Assembly: GCF_030817655.1 (NCBI RefSeq)
Contig: NZ_JAUSZM010000003.1
Coordinates: forward strand, 186,001 to 250,000
Source of the DNA: Streptomyces sp. V4I2
GTDB taxonomy: Bacteria > Actinomycetota > Actinomycetes > Streptomycetales > Streptomycetaceae
Length of the DNA: 64,000 nt
Direction: 5' to 3'
The notes below the pieces were generated by a model. It saw only the letters and a program-made list of their open reading frames with translations, made no database searches and was not told where the DNA came from. The translations under genes were made by a program, and so were the position numbers. Below, one piece after another: positions 8,949 through 17,824 of the stretch (positions are counted from its first letter, which is position 1; each line of letters starts with the position of its first letter).

Positions 8949-10044
8949 GGCCTGTGTGATGTCGTGATCAACCAGGTGCCTTCAGCAGGTCGTTGATCCA
9001 GATCATGGCGGCGCGGAGGTGGAGACCGGCGAGGTAGCTCTCGGGTGTCTTGTCGTATCGAGTCGCGATGCCCCGCCAGGCCTTCAACTTGTTGATCAGG
9101 CGCTCGACGGTGTTCCGCTCCTTGTAGAGATCGGCATCGTGGCGTGTGGGCCGGCCGCCGCGACTGCCCTTCTTCTTCCGGTTGGCGGCCTGGTCCTTCT
9201 TCTCCGGGATGACTGCCTTGATGTTGCGTCTGCGCAGGTAAGAGCGGTTGGCGCGCGATGAGTAGGCCTTGTCCGCGGCGACAGCGTCAGGCCGGGTCCG
9301 GGGACGACCGACCGGCAGAGGGATCCGCACCTTCTGCAGCACGGGGACGAACTGCGGGCTGTCGGCTGCCTGTCCCGCAGTCAGGACGAACGACAACGGA
9401 CGGCACCGGCGGTCCGCGGCGAGATGAACCTTGCTCGTCAGCCCGCCACGGGACCTGCCGAGCAGGGCTTGCTTCAAGCGGAGCTTGCGCCTCCGCCTGA
9501 TGTGCCGCCGCTCTTCCCCCTCGGGGTCGTGACCTGCGTCCTGTCCGTTCTGTTCTGGCGGGCCGCCCCCTTTTGCCGGGCCTCCTCCTGCTCGGCGGCG
9601 GCTTCCTCGAGGGCGTCCATGATCTCCTTGCCGATGCACATCCCGGCGGCGTCGTGGTGGGCGCGGGCGGTCGTGGAGTCCACGCTGACCAGGGACAGGT
9701 CCGTCTTTCCCTGGCGGGCTGCCTCGGCGATCACGCCTTCCAGCAGCGCGGTGAAGACGCCGGCGTCCCTCCATACCCGGAAGCGGCCGTAGACCGTCGG
9801 CCATGGGCCGAACTCGCCTGGCATCTCCCGCCACTGGCTGCTGGTGCGAAACCGCCAGATCACCCCCTCGAACTGATCCCGCAGCCGCTCGGGATACGGG
9901 CCGTACTCGCCTATCGGCAGGAACGGCTGGATCAACTTCCATTGCCTGTCGGTGAGTTGCCTGCGCGTCACGATTGTCTTCCTACCGGATCCGCCTTCCA
10001 TGCGGATCCGGATCGGCAAGATTGATCACGACGTCACACAGGCC
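8949..10044 (-). mobile_element. IS5-family element, copy 1 (1096 bp)
   Basis: Ends match as near-perfect inverted repeats of about 24 bp (GGCCTGTGTGA...). The 4-bp target CTAG is duplicated at 8945-8948 and 10045-10048. The element carries a transposase in two overlapping frames. Copy 2 at 34326-35421 has the same length and encodes identical proteins in the same orientation, so transposition or duplication was recent. Confidence 0.92.
8968..10019 (-). CDS. IS5-family transposase (two frames joined by frameshifting)
   Basis: The first frame (10019 down to 9474, 181 residues) holds the N-terminal domain (RRQLTDRQWKLIQPFLP) and the first catalytic aspartate in SLVSVDSTTARAHHD. The second frame (to 8968) holds SRGGLTSKVHLAADRRCRP, the aspartate of VAADKAYSS and the late glutamate in KERNTVERLINKLKAWR followed by the Y-x2-R-type region. 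The switch is expected around the run CCGAGGGGGAAGAG (about 9516-9530), as is usual for IS5/IS427-type elements. Both frames are open and well conserved, so the gene is probably active. Confidence 0.88.
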
Positions 10045-10124
10045 CTAGCACAGGTGATCGGCCTGCTGCGGGGGTTCTGCGGAAGATCCTCGACCGCTGG
10101 CGGGGGCTGACTACCGTCCGCCGC

Positions 10125-13100
10125 ATGCCGGTGGAATTTCTGACTGATGAGCAGGCCGAGGCGTACGGGAAGTTCGCCGAGGAGCCGACGAGGCCCGAGC
10201 TGGAGCGGTTCTTCTTCCTCGACGACGAGGACCGGAAGCTGATCGCGAAGCGGCGTGGTGACCACAACCGGCTCGGCTTCGCCCTTCAGATGTGCACAGA
10301 ACGCTACATCGGGCTGTTCCTGGAGGACCCTCTGGCCGTGCCGTGGCCGGTGGTAGAGCACCTGGCCGCGCAACTGGGGATCGAGGACGTCTCCTGCGTC
10401 AAGGAGTACACCGAGCGGTTGAAGACGGCGTACGAGCACGCGTGGGAGATCCGCGATGCGTACGGCTACCACCCGTTCGAGGACCACGCTCAGGGCCGGA
10501 GATTCCGCGCATTCCTACATGGCCGGGCGTGGACGGCGCACGCCGAGGGGCCGAAAGCATTGTTCGATCACTCGGTGGGCTGGCTGCGCCGGCACCGGGT
10601 GCTGTTGCCGGGGGTGAGCGTGCTCGCCCGGCAGGTCTCCGAGGTCCGCGCCATCGCGGAGAAGCGGCTGCACACCACGGTCGCGAAAGCCGCCCGCCGG
10701 GCGGACCCGGCGCTGCCCGGCGATCTGGTCGCCACGCTGAAGACGCCGGAGGGCAGGCGGTACTCGGAGCTGGAGCGGATGCGCCAGCCGCCGACGCGAA
10801 CCACGGGTACCGCTATGAAGGGCGCGTTGCAGCGGGTCGAGGACATCGCCGCCTTCCAGCTGGGCCGCCTGAAGCTGGAGCAGATCCCGCCGAACCGGCT
10901 GTCCGCGCTGGCCCGCTACGGGCTGGGCACCAAGGCGCCGAAGCTAGAGCGGACCCCGGAGCCGAAGCGCACGGCGATGCTCACCGCAGTGATGCGCCAC
11001 CTGGAGGCCAAGGCGATCGACGACGCCCTGGACCTGTTCGAGATCCTGATGGCCACGAGGCTCATCAGCACCGCGAAGCGGTCCACCGACAAACGGCGCC
11101 TGTCCACGCTGCCGCAGCTGGAGAAGGCATCGCGGCTCGTCGCCAGGGCGGCGACGGTGTTCATCGAGGAGCTGGAGCTCATCGAGCAGAGCGGCTGCGA
11201 GGTGGACGTGGCCGCCCTGTGGGCGGCGCTGGAGGAGGTCGCACCCCGGGCGGCACTGTCCAGCGCGGCCACCGTGGTGGTGAGCCTGGTCCCGGAGGAC
11301 GACGGTACGGCCGACAGTGCGCTGCGCGGGGCGCTGGCGCTGCGCTACAACACCGTCAAGCCGTTCCTGTCGCTGCTGGGCGAGTCGAAGGCGCTGGGGG
11401 CCGCGACCGGCGGAGCCCGCATCCTGGCCGGGGTGCAGAGGCTGCCGGCGCTGTCGCGGCCGAAGGTGGGCGAGAAGCCGCTGCTGCCGCGGGAGGTCGA
11501 CGACAAGCTGGTGCCGGGGCACTGGCGCAAGGCGGTGTACGCCAACGCCGAGCTGCCGCAGGGAGCGGTCGACCGCGACGCGTACGTGGTGTGCGTGCTG
11601 GAGCAGCTGTTCCGCGCGCTCAAGCGCCGCGACATCTTCGCCTCCCCTTCGCACCGCTGGTCCGACCCGCGCGCCCGCCTGCTGGACGGCAAGGGTTGGG
11701 AGGCAGTCCGCGAGGACGTCCTGGCGGGGCTGAGTCTGGAGGAGGACGCCGAGGAGCACCTGCGGGAGCTGACGGCGGTCCTGGACGCGACGTGGAAGCA
11801 GATGGCCGAGCGCCTGGAGGAGGCCGGCATGGACGCGAAGATCAGCATCGAGGTCCAGCCCAACGGTCGGGCGAAGCTGAACGTGGAGAAGCTCCACGCG
11901 CTCGAAGAGCCGAAGTCCTTGGTGTGGCTGCGTGGCCGGGTCGAGAAGATGCTCCCGAAGATCGACCTGCCGGACCTGTTGTTCGAGGTGCACGCCTGGA
12001 CTGGGTTCCTGGACGCTTTCGTGCACCTGGGCGACGGCAGGACCCGCATGAAGGACCTGGCCACCTCGGTCGTCGCGTTGCTCGTGAGCGAGGCGTGCAA
12101 CATCGGCATGACCCCGGTCATCAACCCGAACTATGAGGCGCTCACCCGGGCCCGGCTCGTCCACGTCGACCAGTACTACCTGCGCGCCGACACCATCGCC
12201 GCGGCGAACGCCGCGCTGATCGAGGCCCAGGCCCGGGTGCCGATCGTCCAGCACTGGGGCAAGGGACTGCTCGCCTCCGTCGACGGCCTGCGCTTCGTCG
12301 TCCCTGTCCGCACCATCAACGCCGCCCCCAGTCCCAAGTACTTCGCGAAGAAGAGGGGCATCACCTGGCTGAACGCCATCAACGACCAGGTCATCGGTAT
12401 CGGGCAGATGGTGGTGCCCGGCACCCCGCGCGACTCCCTGTTCATCCTGGACGCCCTGCTGAACCTCGACGGCGGAGTGAAGCCGGAGATGGTCGCCACC
12501 GACAACGCAAGCTACTCCGACATGGTCTTCGGCATCTTCAAGATGCTCGGCTACCGCTTCTCCCCGCGCTTCAAAGACCTCGAAGACCAGAGGTTCTGGA
12601 AGGCGGCAATGCCCGGAGCCGAGACGGCCGGCGGGTACGGGCCGCTGGAGGCCCTCGCCCGCAACAAGGTCAACGTGAAGAAGGTGCTCACGGCCTGGCC
12701 GGACATGCTTCGGGTGGCGGGCTCCCTGGTTACCAACCAGGTCAGGGCCTACGACCTGCTGCGGATGTTCGGCCGCGAGGGCCACCCCACGCCCTTGGGG
12801 CAGGCGTTCGCCGAATACGGGCGGATCGCCAAGACCCTCCACCTCCTGGCGGTGGTAGACCCGGTGGACGACACCTACCGGCGGCAGATGCACAAGCAGC
12901 TCACTGTCCAGGAGTCCCGGCACAAGCTCGCCCGCGACATCTGCCACGGCAAGAAGGGCACCATCCACCAGGCGTACCGGGACGGGATGGAGGACCAGCT
13001 CGGCGCCCTCGGCCTGGTCTTGAACGCCGTCGTGCTCTGGACGACCCGGTACATCGACGCCGCGGTCGCCCAGCTCCGCGCCGAGGGCCACGAGATCCGG

Positions 13101-13259
13101 GACGAGGACATCGCCCGGCTGTCCCCGCTCAAGCACCGCAACCTCAACGTACTGGGCCGCTACAGCTTCACCGCCTCCGTCCCGCGCGAGGGGCTGCGGC
13201 CGCTGCGCGACCCGAACGCGGTCGAGCTGGACGACGATGACGACGGCCGCGAGGACTGA
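10125..13259 (+). CDS. tnpA: Tn3-family transposase TnpA, intact
   Basis: 1044-residue transposase, full length for the family. The N-terminal DNA-binding domain begins PVEFLTDEQAEAYGKF after ATG 10125. The catalytic residues fall at about D720 (ASVDGLRF), D793 (ATDNASYSD) and E956 (DGMEDQLGALGL). A C-terminal ELDDDDD tail ends the protein. The adjacent IS5 copy has landed only 80 bp upstream and may have displaced the native promoter. With the matching 41-bp ends at 7199 and 18855 this is the enzyme expected to move the whole 11.66-kb unit. Confidence 0.95.
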   Translation: MPVEFLTDEQAEAYGKFAEEPTRPELERFFFLDDEDRKLIAKRRGDHNRLGFALQMCTERYIGLFLEDPLAVPWPVVEHLAAQLGIEDVSCVKEYTERLKTAYEHAWEIRDAYGYHPFEDHAQGRRFRAFLHGRAWTAHAEGPKALFDHSVGWLRRHRVLLPGVSVLARQVSEVRAIAEKRLHTTVAKAARRADPALPGDLVATLKTPEGRRYSELERMRQPPTRTTGTAMKGALQRVEDIAAFQLGRLKLEQIPPNRLSALARYGLGTKAPKLERTPEPKRTAMLTAVMRHLEAKAIDDALDLFEILMATRLISTAKRSTDKRRLSTLPQLEKASRLVARAATVFIEELELIEQSGCEVDVAALWAALEEVAPRAALSSAATVVVSLVPEDDGTADSALRGALALRYNTVKPFLSLLGESKALGAATGGARILAGVQRLPALSRPKVGEKPLLPREVDDKLVPGHWRKAVYANAELPQGAVDRDAYVVCVLEQLFRALKRRDIFASPSHRWSDPRARLLDGKGWEAVREDVLAGLSLEEDAEEHLRELTAVLDATWKQMAERLEEAGMDAKISIEVQPNGRAKLNVEKLHALEEPKSLVWLRGRVEKMLPKIDLPDLLFEVHAWTGFLDAFVHLGDGRTRMKDLATSVVALLVSEACNIGMTPVINPNYEALTRARLVHVDQYYLRADTIAAANAALIEAQARVPIVQHWGKGLLASVDGLRFVVPVRTINAAPSPKYFAKKRGITWLNAINDQVIGIGQMVVPGTPRDSLFILDALLNLDGGVKPEMVATDNASYSDMVFGIFKMLGYRFSPRFKDLEDQRFWKAAMPGAETAGGYGPLEALARNKVNVKKVLTAWPDMLRVAGSLVTNQVRAYDLLRMFGREGHPTPLGQAFAEYGRIAKTLHLLAVVDPVDDTYRRQMHKQLTVQESRHKLARDICHGKKGTIHQAYRDGMEDQLGALGLVLNAVVLWTTRYIDAAVAQLRAEGHEIRDEDIARLSPLKHRNLNVLGRYSFTASVPREGLRPLRDPNAVELDDDDDGRED

Positions 13260-13484
13260 ACGGGCTATGGCTGGGACGGGATCCGGGTGACCCTGACGCT
13301 GCGGTCCAGGTACCGGCTGAGCGGCGCCGTCGGGGCCTCGCCTCTGTTCTCGGCCGGCCATCGGTCCTCACCAGCTTCGCGACGGCGGCACCGGCCAAGC
13401 AGATGATGGCGCCGGTGGCGTCCCGGCGGTCGGGCCGGAATCCGTCCAGACGGCCACGCCTGCGAAGTGATCTGACTCACACGC

Positions 13485-13511
13485 TGTCACAGGGATCGAT
13501 TAGGCGGTGTC
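13485..13511 (+). promoter_or_regulatory. Candidate ECF41 (SigJ) promoter of the flavoprotein gene
   Basis: TGTCACA at 13485-13491, a 16-nt spacer, then TGTC at 13508-13511. The described ECF41 consensus is TGTCACA, 16 nt, CGTC, so only one base differs. It lies 35 nt before the ATG of the flavoprotein gene, whose neighbour is an ECF41-type sigma factor. Confidence 0.7.
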
Positions 13512-13545
13512 TTGTGCTCGAACCGCTGGAAACGAGGGAGACATC

Positions 13546-14751
13546 ATGGCTGAGAACACGGATGTGGTTGTGATCGGTGGCGGGTACGCCGGCGTCATGG
13601 CGGCGAATCGTTTGACGCAGCGCGACGACGTGACCGTGACCCTGATCAACCCGCGTGCGACTTTTGTCCATCGCGTCCGTCTGCACCAGCTGGTGGGCGG
13701 GTCCGACGGCGGGGTCGTGGACTACCGGGAGGTCCTGGCCGAGGGCGTCCGGCTGGTGGTCGACACCGTGGCGCGGATCGACGCGGCCGACCGTAGCGTG
13801 GCGCTGGCGTCGGGCGGCACGGTGGGCTACGACTACCTGGTCTACGCGGTGGGCAGCGGCAGCGCTGACCCGCGTGTGCCCGGAGCGGGCGAGTTCGCCT
13901 ACCCGATCGCCACCCTGGAGGAGGCGGAGCGGCTGCGGCCGGTCCTCGACTCCGCGCCCACGACGGCCGCGGTGACGGTGGTCGGAGCCGGGCCCACCGG
14001 CATCGAGACCGCCGCCGAACTGGCCGAGCAGGGCCGTACCGTCACCCTGGTCTGCGGCGGCGTGCTCGGCCCGTACCTCCACACCCGGGGCCGGCGTTCG
14101 GTGGCCGGGCGGCTTGCGGCACTCGGAGTGACCGTGCTCGACGGCTCCGACGCCAAGGTGACGGCGGTGACCCGCGATGCCGTGCGGCTCGCCGACGGCC
14201 GCGAGCTGCCGAGCGCGGTGACCATCTGGACCGCCGGCTTCGCCGTGCCGGACCTGGCCGCGCGCAGCGGGCTGAGCACCGACGCCCTGGGCCGGCTGCT
14301 CGCGGACGAGACGCTGACGAGCGTGGATGACGACCGCATCGTCGCGGCCGGGGACTCGGCGGCGCCGTCGGGCCTGGCGCTGCGGATGAGCTGCCAGGCT
14401 GCGATGCCTCTGGGCGCGCGCGCCGCCGACACGGTGCTCAGCCTGATCGCGGGTGAGCAGCCCGAGACGCTCAACCAGTCGTTCGGAGCGCAGTGCATCA
14501 GCCTGGGCCGACGCACCGGGATCTTCCAGTTCGGCAACCGGTCCGACGTCGCGGTGTGGTTCCACATCGACGGCCGCCTCGGCGCGAAGATGAAGGAGGC
14601 CGTGTGCAAGGGCATCGTGAAGCACCTGGCCGATGAGGCGCACAAGCCCGGCGGGTACAGCCTGCACCGCATGAAGGGAGGCGCCGGGCGCCAGGAGGCG
14701 CTGGAGGCCAAGCACGGGGAGGCCCCGGCCACCGCTCAACGGGCCGCCTAG
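13546..14751 (+). CDS. NADH dehydrogenase-like FAD oxidoreductase (NDH-2 type), SigJ partner
   Basis: 401-residue pyridine-nucleotide disulphide-oxidoreductase-fold flavoprotein. Two dinucleotide-binding motifs are clear: VVIGGGYAGVMAAN near the N-terminus for FAD and TVVGAGPTGIETAAEL in the middle for NAD(P)H, plus TIWTAGF and the FAD-binding VAAGDSA. No redox cysteine pair is present, consistent with NDH-2-like enzymes that pass electrons to quinones or other acceptors. ATG 13546 follows a ribosome-binding site GAGGGAG. It is preceded by a SigJ-type promoter and followed by the sigma gene, the usual arrangement for ECF41 systems, where an oxidoreductase is the main target. Its physiological substrate is unknown. 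Confidence 0.88.
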   Translation: MAENTDVVVIGGGYAGVMAANRLTQRDDVTVTLINPRATFVHRVRLHQLVGGSDGGVVDYREVLAEGVRLVVDTVARIDAADRSVALASGGTVGYDYLVYAVGSGSADPRVPGAGEFAYPIATLEEAERLRPVLDSAPTTAAVTVVGAGPTGIETAAELAEQGRTVTLVCGGVLGPYLHTRGRRSVAGRLAALGVTVLDGSDAKVTAVTRDAVRLADGRELPSAVTIWTAGFAVPDLAARSGLSTDALGRLLADETLTSVDDDRIVAAGDSAAPSGLALRMSCQAAMPLGARAADTVLSLIAGEQPETLNQSFGAQCISLGRRTGIFQFGNRSDVAVWFHIDGRLGAKMKEAVCKGIVKHLADEAHKPGGYSLHRMKGGAGRQEALEAKHGEAPATAQRAA

Positions 14752-15048
14752 CCGGGCGCTCGTGGTCGATCCGGTCCGGTCCGACCGAAACGGATCCGGC
14801 GTGCATATCGTGCGGCGACGCCCATATCGCGGGCGCCGCTGCACGCACGCGCTCATCAGCGGCCCTTTCAGCAACGGATCATGATCAACTTGGCGTTCCA
14901 CAGCCGTGCGCCGGGTGGAGTCCCACTCGCGACCGCACCGAACAGGTGGGTCGGACCGAACGGCTGCCAACGAAAGGGACCTTGTTGTGGATGCACGCTT
15001 GAAGGCCTTCGGCAACCATGCCCGGCAGCGAACGAGAAGGTTTGAGAT

Positions 15049-15948
15049 ATGAGCGACCACGCCACGGACCCGGCAACCGAGGCCTTCGTCGCCCACCGCA
15101 ACCTCCTCTTCACCGTCGCCTACGAGATGCTCGGATCGGCGTCCGACGCCGAAGACGTCCTACAGGAAACCTGGCTGCGATGGGTCAAGGTCGACCTGGA
15201 GCAGGTGCTCGACCAGCGCGCCTACCTGGTCAGGATCACGACCCGGCAGTCACTCAACCGGCTGCGCACCATGAAGCGCCGCAAGGAGGCGTACGTCGGC
15301 CCCTGGCTGCCCGAGCCGCTGCTCACCGCGCCGGACGTGGCCGACGACGTGGAGCTCGCCGAGAGCGTGTCGATGGCCATGATGCTCGTCCTGGAGACGC
15401 TGTCGCCGACCGAGCGCGCCGTCTTCGTACTGCGCGAGGCCTTCGATATCGGCTACGACGAGATCGCCGCCGCCGTCGACAAGAGCCCCGCCGCCGTCCG
15501 CCAGATCGCGCACCGCGCCCGTCGGCACGTCGATGCCCGCCGCCCTCGCCAGGCGGTCTCCCCGAGCCAGACCCGGGTGGCCCTGGAGTCGTTCCAGCGC
15601 GCGTTTGAAACCGGAGATCTTCAGGGCCTCCTCGACGTCCTCGCCCCTGAGGTCGTCTATATGGGCGACGGCGGCGGCGTCAAGCACGCTGCGGTGCGGC
15701 CGGTCATCGGCGCCGACAAGGTGGCCCGCCTCTTCGCCGGCATGACCGGCAGGGCCGGAATCACGGTCATCGCCCTCAGCCCCACCGTGGTCAACGGCAG
15801 CCCGGCACTCCTCGTACGCCTGGACGGCGAGATCGACGGCGTCATCGCGATACATGCTGAGGACGCCCGCATCACCGGCCTCTACTACGTCCGCAACCCG
15901 GAGAAACTGTCCCGCGTCCAAGCCGAGACCCCGCTCACCCTGCGATGA
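15049..15948 (+). CDS. sigJ: ECF41-family RNA polymerase sigma factor SigJ
   Basis: 299-residue extracytoplasmic-function sigma factor. Regions 2 and 4 are recognisable (LGSASDAEDVLQETWLRW; LSPTERAVFVLREAFD with the helix-turn-helix to about residue 165). Instead of a separate anti-sigma factor the protein has a SnoaL-like C-terminal extension. All ECF41 landmarks are present: WLPEPL at residue 86, DGGG at 207 and NPEKL at about 283, which in this family contact the core and tune activity. ATG 15049 has ribosome-binding site GAGAAGG. A 297-bp gap separates it from the flavoprotein gene. The pair is cargo of Tn3 element 2. Confidence 0.93.
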   Translation: MSDHATDPATEAFVAHRNLLFTVAYEMLGSASDAEDVLQETWLRWVKVDLEQVLDQRAYLVRITTRQSLNRLRTMKRRKEAYVGPWLPEPLLTAPDVADDVELAESVSMAMMLVLETLSPTERAVFVLREAFDIGYDEIAAAVDKSPAAVRQIAHRARRHVDARRPRQAVSPSQTRVALESFQRAFETGDLQGLLDVLAPEVVYMGDGGGVKHAAVRPVIGADKVARLFAGMTGRAGITVIALSPTVVNGSPALLVRLDGEIDGVIAIHAEDARITGLYYVRNPEKLSRVQAETPLTLR

Positions 15949-16059
15949 ACACCGGCGGCGGAATCGCGACTTGGAGTCAGGTGCAGCACTGAACCCCGTA
16001 CGGTTCACCTCGTGTGTCACAACATCGCCTGTCAGAACACACAAAGCTCGCCCTGCAAT

Positions 16060-16101
16060 ATGGCTTGGCGCTCCTGGGGATGACTGGGAGCGCAAAGCCA
16101 T
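16060..16101 (+). terminator. Hairpin downstream of sigJ
   Basis: Arms ATGGCTTGGCGCTCC (16060-16074) and GGAGCGCAAAGCCAT (16087-16101) pair with one mismatch around a 12-nt loop, 111 nt after the sigJ stop codon. There is no U-tract, as is common in actinomycete terminators. Termination is likely but unproven. Confidence 0.55.
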
Positions 16102-16235
16102 GTTCGTCTGCTCGGCGACGGCGACGGCGACGGCATCGGCCCGCGGGGCGGGCACGCCCGTGAGGCCTCGAAGACGGCGTCCGGGCGGGGTTGCTCCGTG
16201 TCCTACACAACTACCAGGCCCCGTAGGGTGATGCC

Positions 16236-16375
16236 CTCGGCCTCATTCTCACAAATGAACATCTGTGAGAGTTCTGCGAGAGCCCCGGGGGCGATCACGT
16301 CTTCGCAGGTCGCCGCTCGCAAAAGTCCTCTCGAAACCAACGTGTTGTGCGAGGCACTTCTGCGAGACTGCCGCC
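16236..16375 (+). other. Candidate res (resolution) site of Tn3 element 2
   Basis: This segment lies directly before the reconstructed resolvase start (ATG 16376). It contains several related, partly inverted motifs (TCTGCGAGAG, CTTCGCAG, CTCGCAAAAG, CCTCTCGAAA, TGTGCGAGG, TCTGCGAGA), as expected for resolvase-binding subsites. The IS5-type insertion at 16386 now separates it from the resolvase gene. Confidence 0.5.
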
Positions 16376-16457
16376 ATGGATCTCAGTGGCCGGTTCGTAA
16401 GGCAATGTCTGTTTCTGGCTGAAATGGGAGCAAGGACGCTGGTGGAGGTTCCGTCGG

Positions 16458-16856
16458 CTATTGCTTCCTGGCGAAGTTGCCGGTGTCGGCCTCGGTGAGG
16501 ATGCCGAGTTTGACCAGTCGCTTCAGCTTGGCGCGGGTACCTTCGACGTTCTTCGGCAGCAGTTCGTGGCCGAGGGCTTCGCAGACGTCCTTGGCCCGTA
16601 GCGGCCCGGTCGCGTGGTTGATGGCGGCGAGGATGCGGGGGTAGTCCGGGTGCTCGGGCAGGTCTGGCGCGAGGGCCGGGAGCCGGTCGGCGAGGCCGGT
16701 GACGGTCTTGCGGTTGATCGTGAGGTGCTCCAGGTGCATCCCGGCCTCCCGCAACCGGGTCTGCAGGCCGTCGATCTGCGTGCGAAGGTCGTCGGCCAGG
16801 GCCCGGGCGGCGTCTTCCTGGAGGTCCAGGGCATCGAGCAGGGGCTGGATGTTCAC
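16458..16856 (-). CDS. Small IS-encoded companion protein (winged-helix-like)
   Basis: 132-residue protein whose GTG start overlaps the transposase stop by 4 nt (GTGA), so it is translationally coupled to the transposase. The N-terminal half is predicted coiled coil (ALDLQEDAARALADDLRTQ, with heptad-like leucines). The C-terminal half (YPRILAAINHATGPLRAKD, ALGHELL, AKLKRLVKLGILTE) looks like a winged helix of the MarR/FaeA sort. Similar small genes accompany some Streptomyces IS5 elements. Whether it helps or restrains transposition is unknown. Confidence 0.7.
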   Translation of the reverse strand: MNIQPLLDALDLQEDAARALADDLRTQIDGLQTRLREAGMHLEHLTINRKTVTGLADRLPALAPDLPEHPDYPRILAAINHATGPLRAKDVCEALGHELLPKNVEGTRAKLKRLVKLGILTEADTGNFARKQ

Positions 16857-17701
16857 GCTGCCACCGCCTGTTCTTCGCGCCAGGTGGGGGCGTTCGCGCC
16901 GGTGAGGCGTCGGGTCATGACATGAGTCATAGCCCAGTAGACGCGGGAGGCGGAGGAGGAGGGGCGGTGCTCGTAGTCGCGGACCAGGCGCCGGTGCAGT
17001 ATCAGGATCCCGTAGGTCTGCTCGACCCTCCACCGCTTCGGCTGCGGCACGAACCCCTTGTCCTGCGGGTTGCGTGCGACGATCTCGACGTCAATTCCCA
17101 GGCCGGCGCCGTGCATCACGACCTGGTTCTTGAAGCCCTGGTCGACCAGGGCTTTGCGGACGGTGTCGCCGGCGTGCTCGGCGACCTGGTCCAGCAGGAT
17201 GATGCCCGCGGCGTTGTCGTGGGTGTTCGCGGCGAGGACGACGACTGTGATGACCAGGCCGAGGACGTCCACGGCCAGTCCGCGTTTGCGGCCGGGCACC
17301 CGCTTGGCCGGATCCCGGCCGGTCGTGGCGGCGGGGACCCCGGCGGCCGCGTGGACACTCTGGGTGTCCAGGACCACCAGGGTCGGGTCCTCTAATCGGC
17401 GGGCGCGTTCACGTACCTGGCAGCGCAGGAGTTCGTGGATGACCTGGTCGGTTCCGTCGTCCCGCCAGGCGGCGAAGTAGTAGTAGGTCGCGCTCTTCTG
17501 CGGCAGGTCGTGCGGGAGATAGGCCCACTGGCAGCCGGTCCGGCCCTGGTAGAGGATCGCGTTCACGATCTCCCGCATGTCGTAGGCGCCCTGGTGGCCG
17601 CTGACCGAGCGGTGTCGGTCCTTCCATGCGGTGATCACCGGCTCGATCAACGCCCACTGCTCGTCCGATAAGTCGCTTGGGTACGGCTTGCGTTCACTCA
17701 C
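16853..17701 (-). CDS. IS5-family transposase (DUF4096-like N-terminus)
   Basis: 282-residue DDE transposase. The N-terminus (SDEQWALIEPVI, then GRTGCQWAYLPHDLP) is the DUF4096-like DNA-binding domain. The catalytic core has an aspartate in LVVLDTQSVHAA, GRKRGLAVDVLGL, then an aspartate within VRKALVDQGFKN, and a late WRVEQTYGILILHRRL carrying the glutamate. The reading frame is intact and starts at 17701. It overlaps the downstream companion gene by 4 nt. Confidence 0.92.
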   Translation of the reverse strand: MSERKPYPSDLSDEQWALIEPVITAWKDRHRSVSGHQGAYDMREIVNAILYQGRTGCQWAYLPHDLPQKSATYYYFAAWRDDGTDQVIHELLRCQVRERARRLEDPTLVVLDTQSVHAAAGVPAATTGRDPAKRVPGRKRGLAVDVLGLVITVVVLAANTHDNAAGIILLDQVAEHAGDTVRKALVDQGFKNQVVMHGAGLGIDVEIVARNPQDKGFVPQPKRWRVEQTYGILILHRRLVRDYEHRPSSSASRVYWAMTHVMTRRLTGANAPTWREEQAVAA

Positions 17702-17824
17702 CCGGTCACATCACCAGATCAACAACCGCGGACCGGCAGATTCCGCCCCGCCGCCACACCATCAGGCGACAGCAGATCCCCTCAAAGACTCACGAACCGC
17801 CCACTCACGCCCGATCAGGCCGCA

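Larger units (their letters stand above)
16386..17804 (-). mobile_element. IS5-family element (IS1031-like), inserted in the resolvase gene
   Basis: Imperfect 16-bp inverted repeats (16386-16401; 17789-17804) share GGTTCGT and are flanked by the 3-bp duplication TCA (16383-16385 and 17805-17807), fitting the TNA target of IS1031-type elements. It carries a transposase and a small overlapping companion gene. Removing it together with one TCA restores an open resolvase reading frame that starts with ATG. Confidence 0.88.

Noticed and set aside
10944..13361. 805-codon frame antisense to the intact TnpA
   Set aside because: Same reason: the sense strand encodes a complete, motif-bearing transposase.
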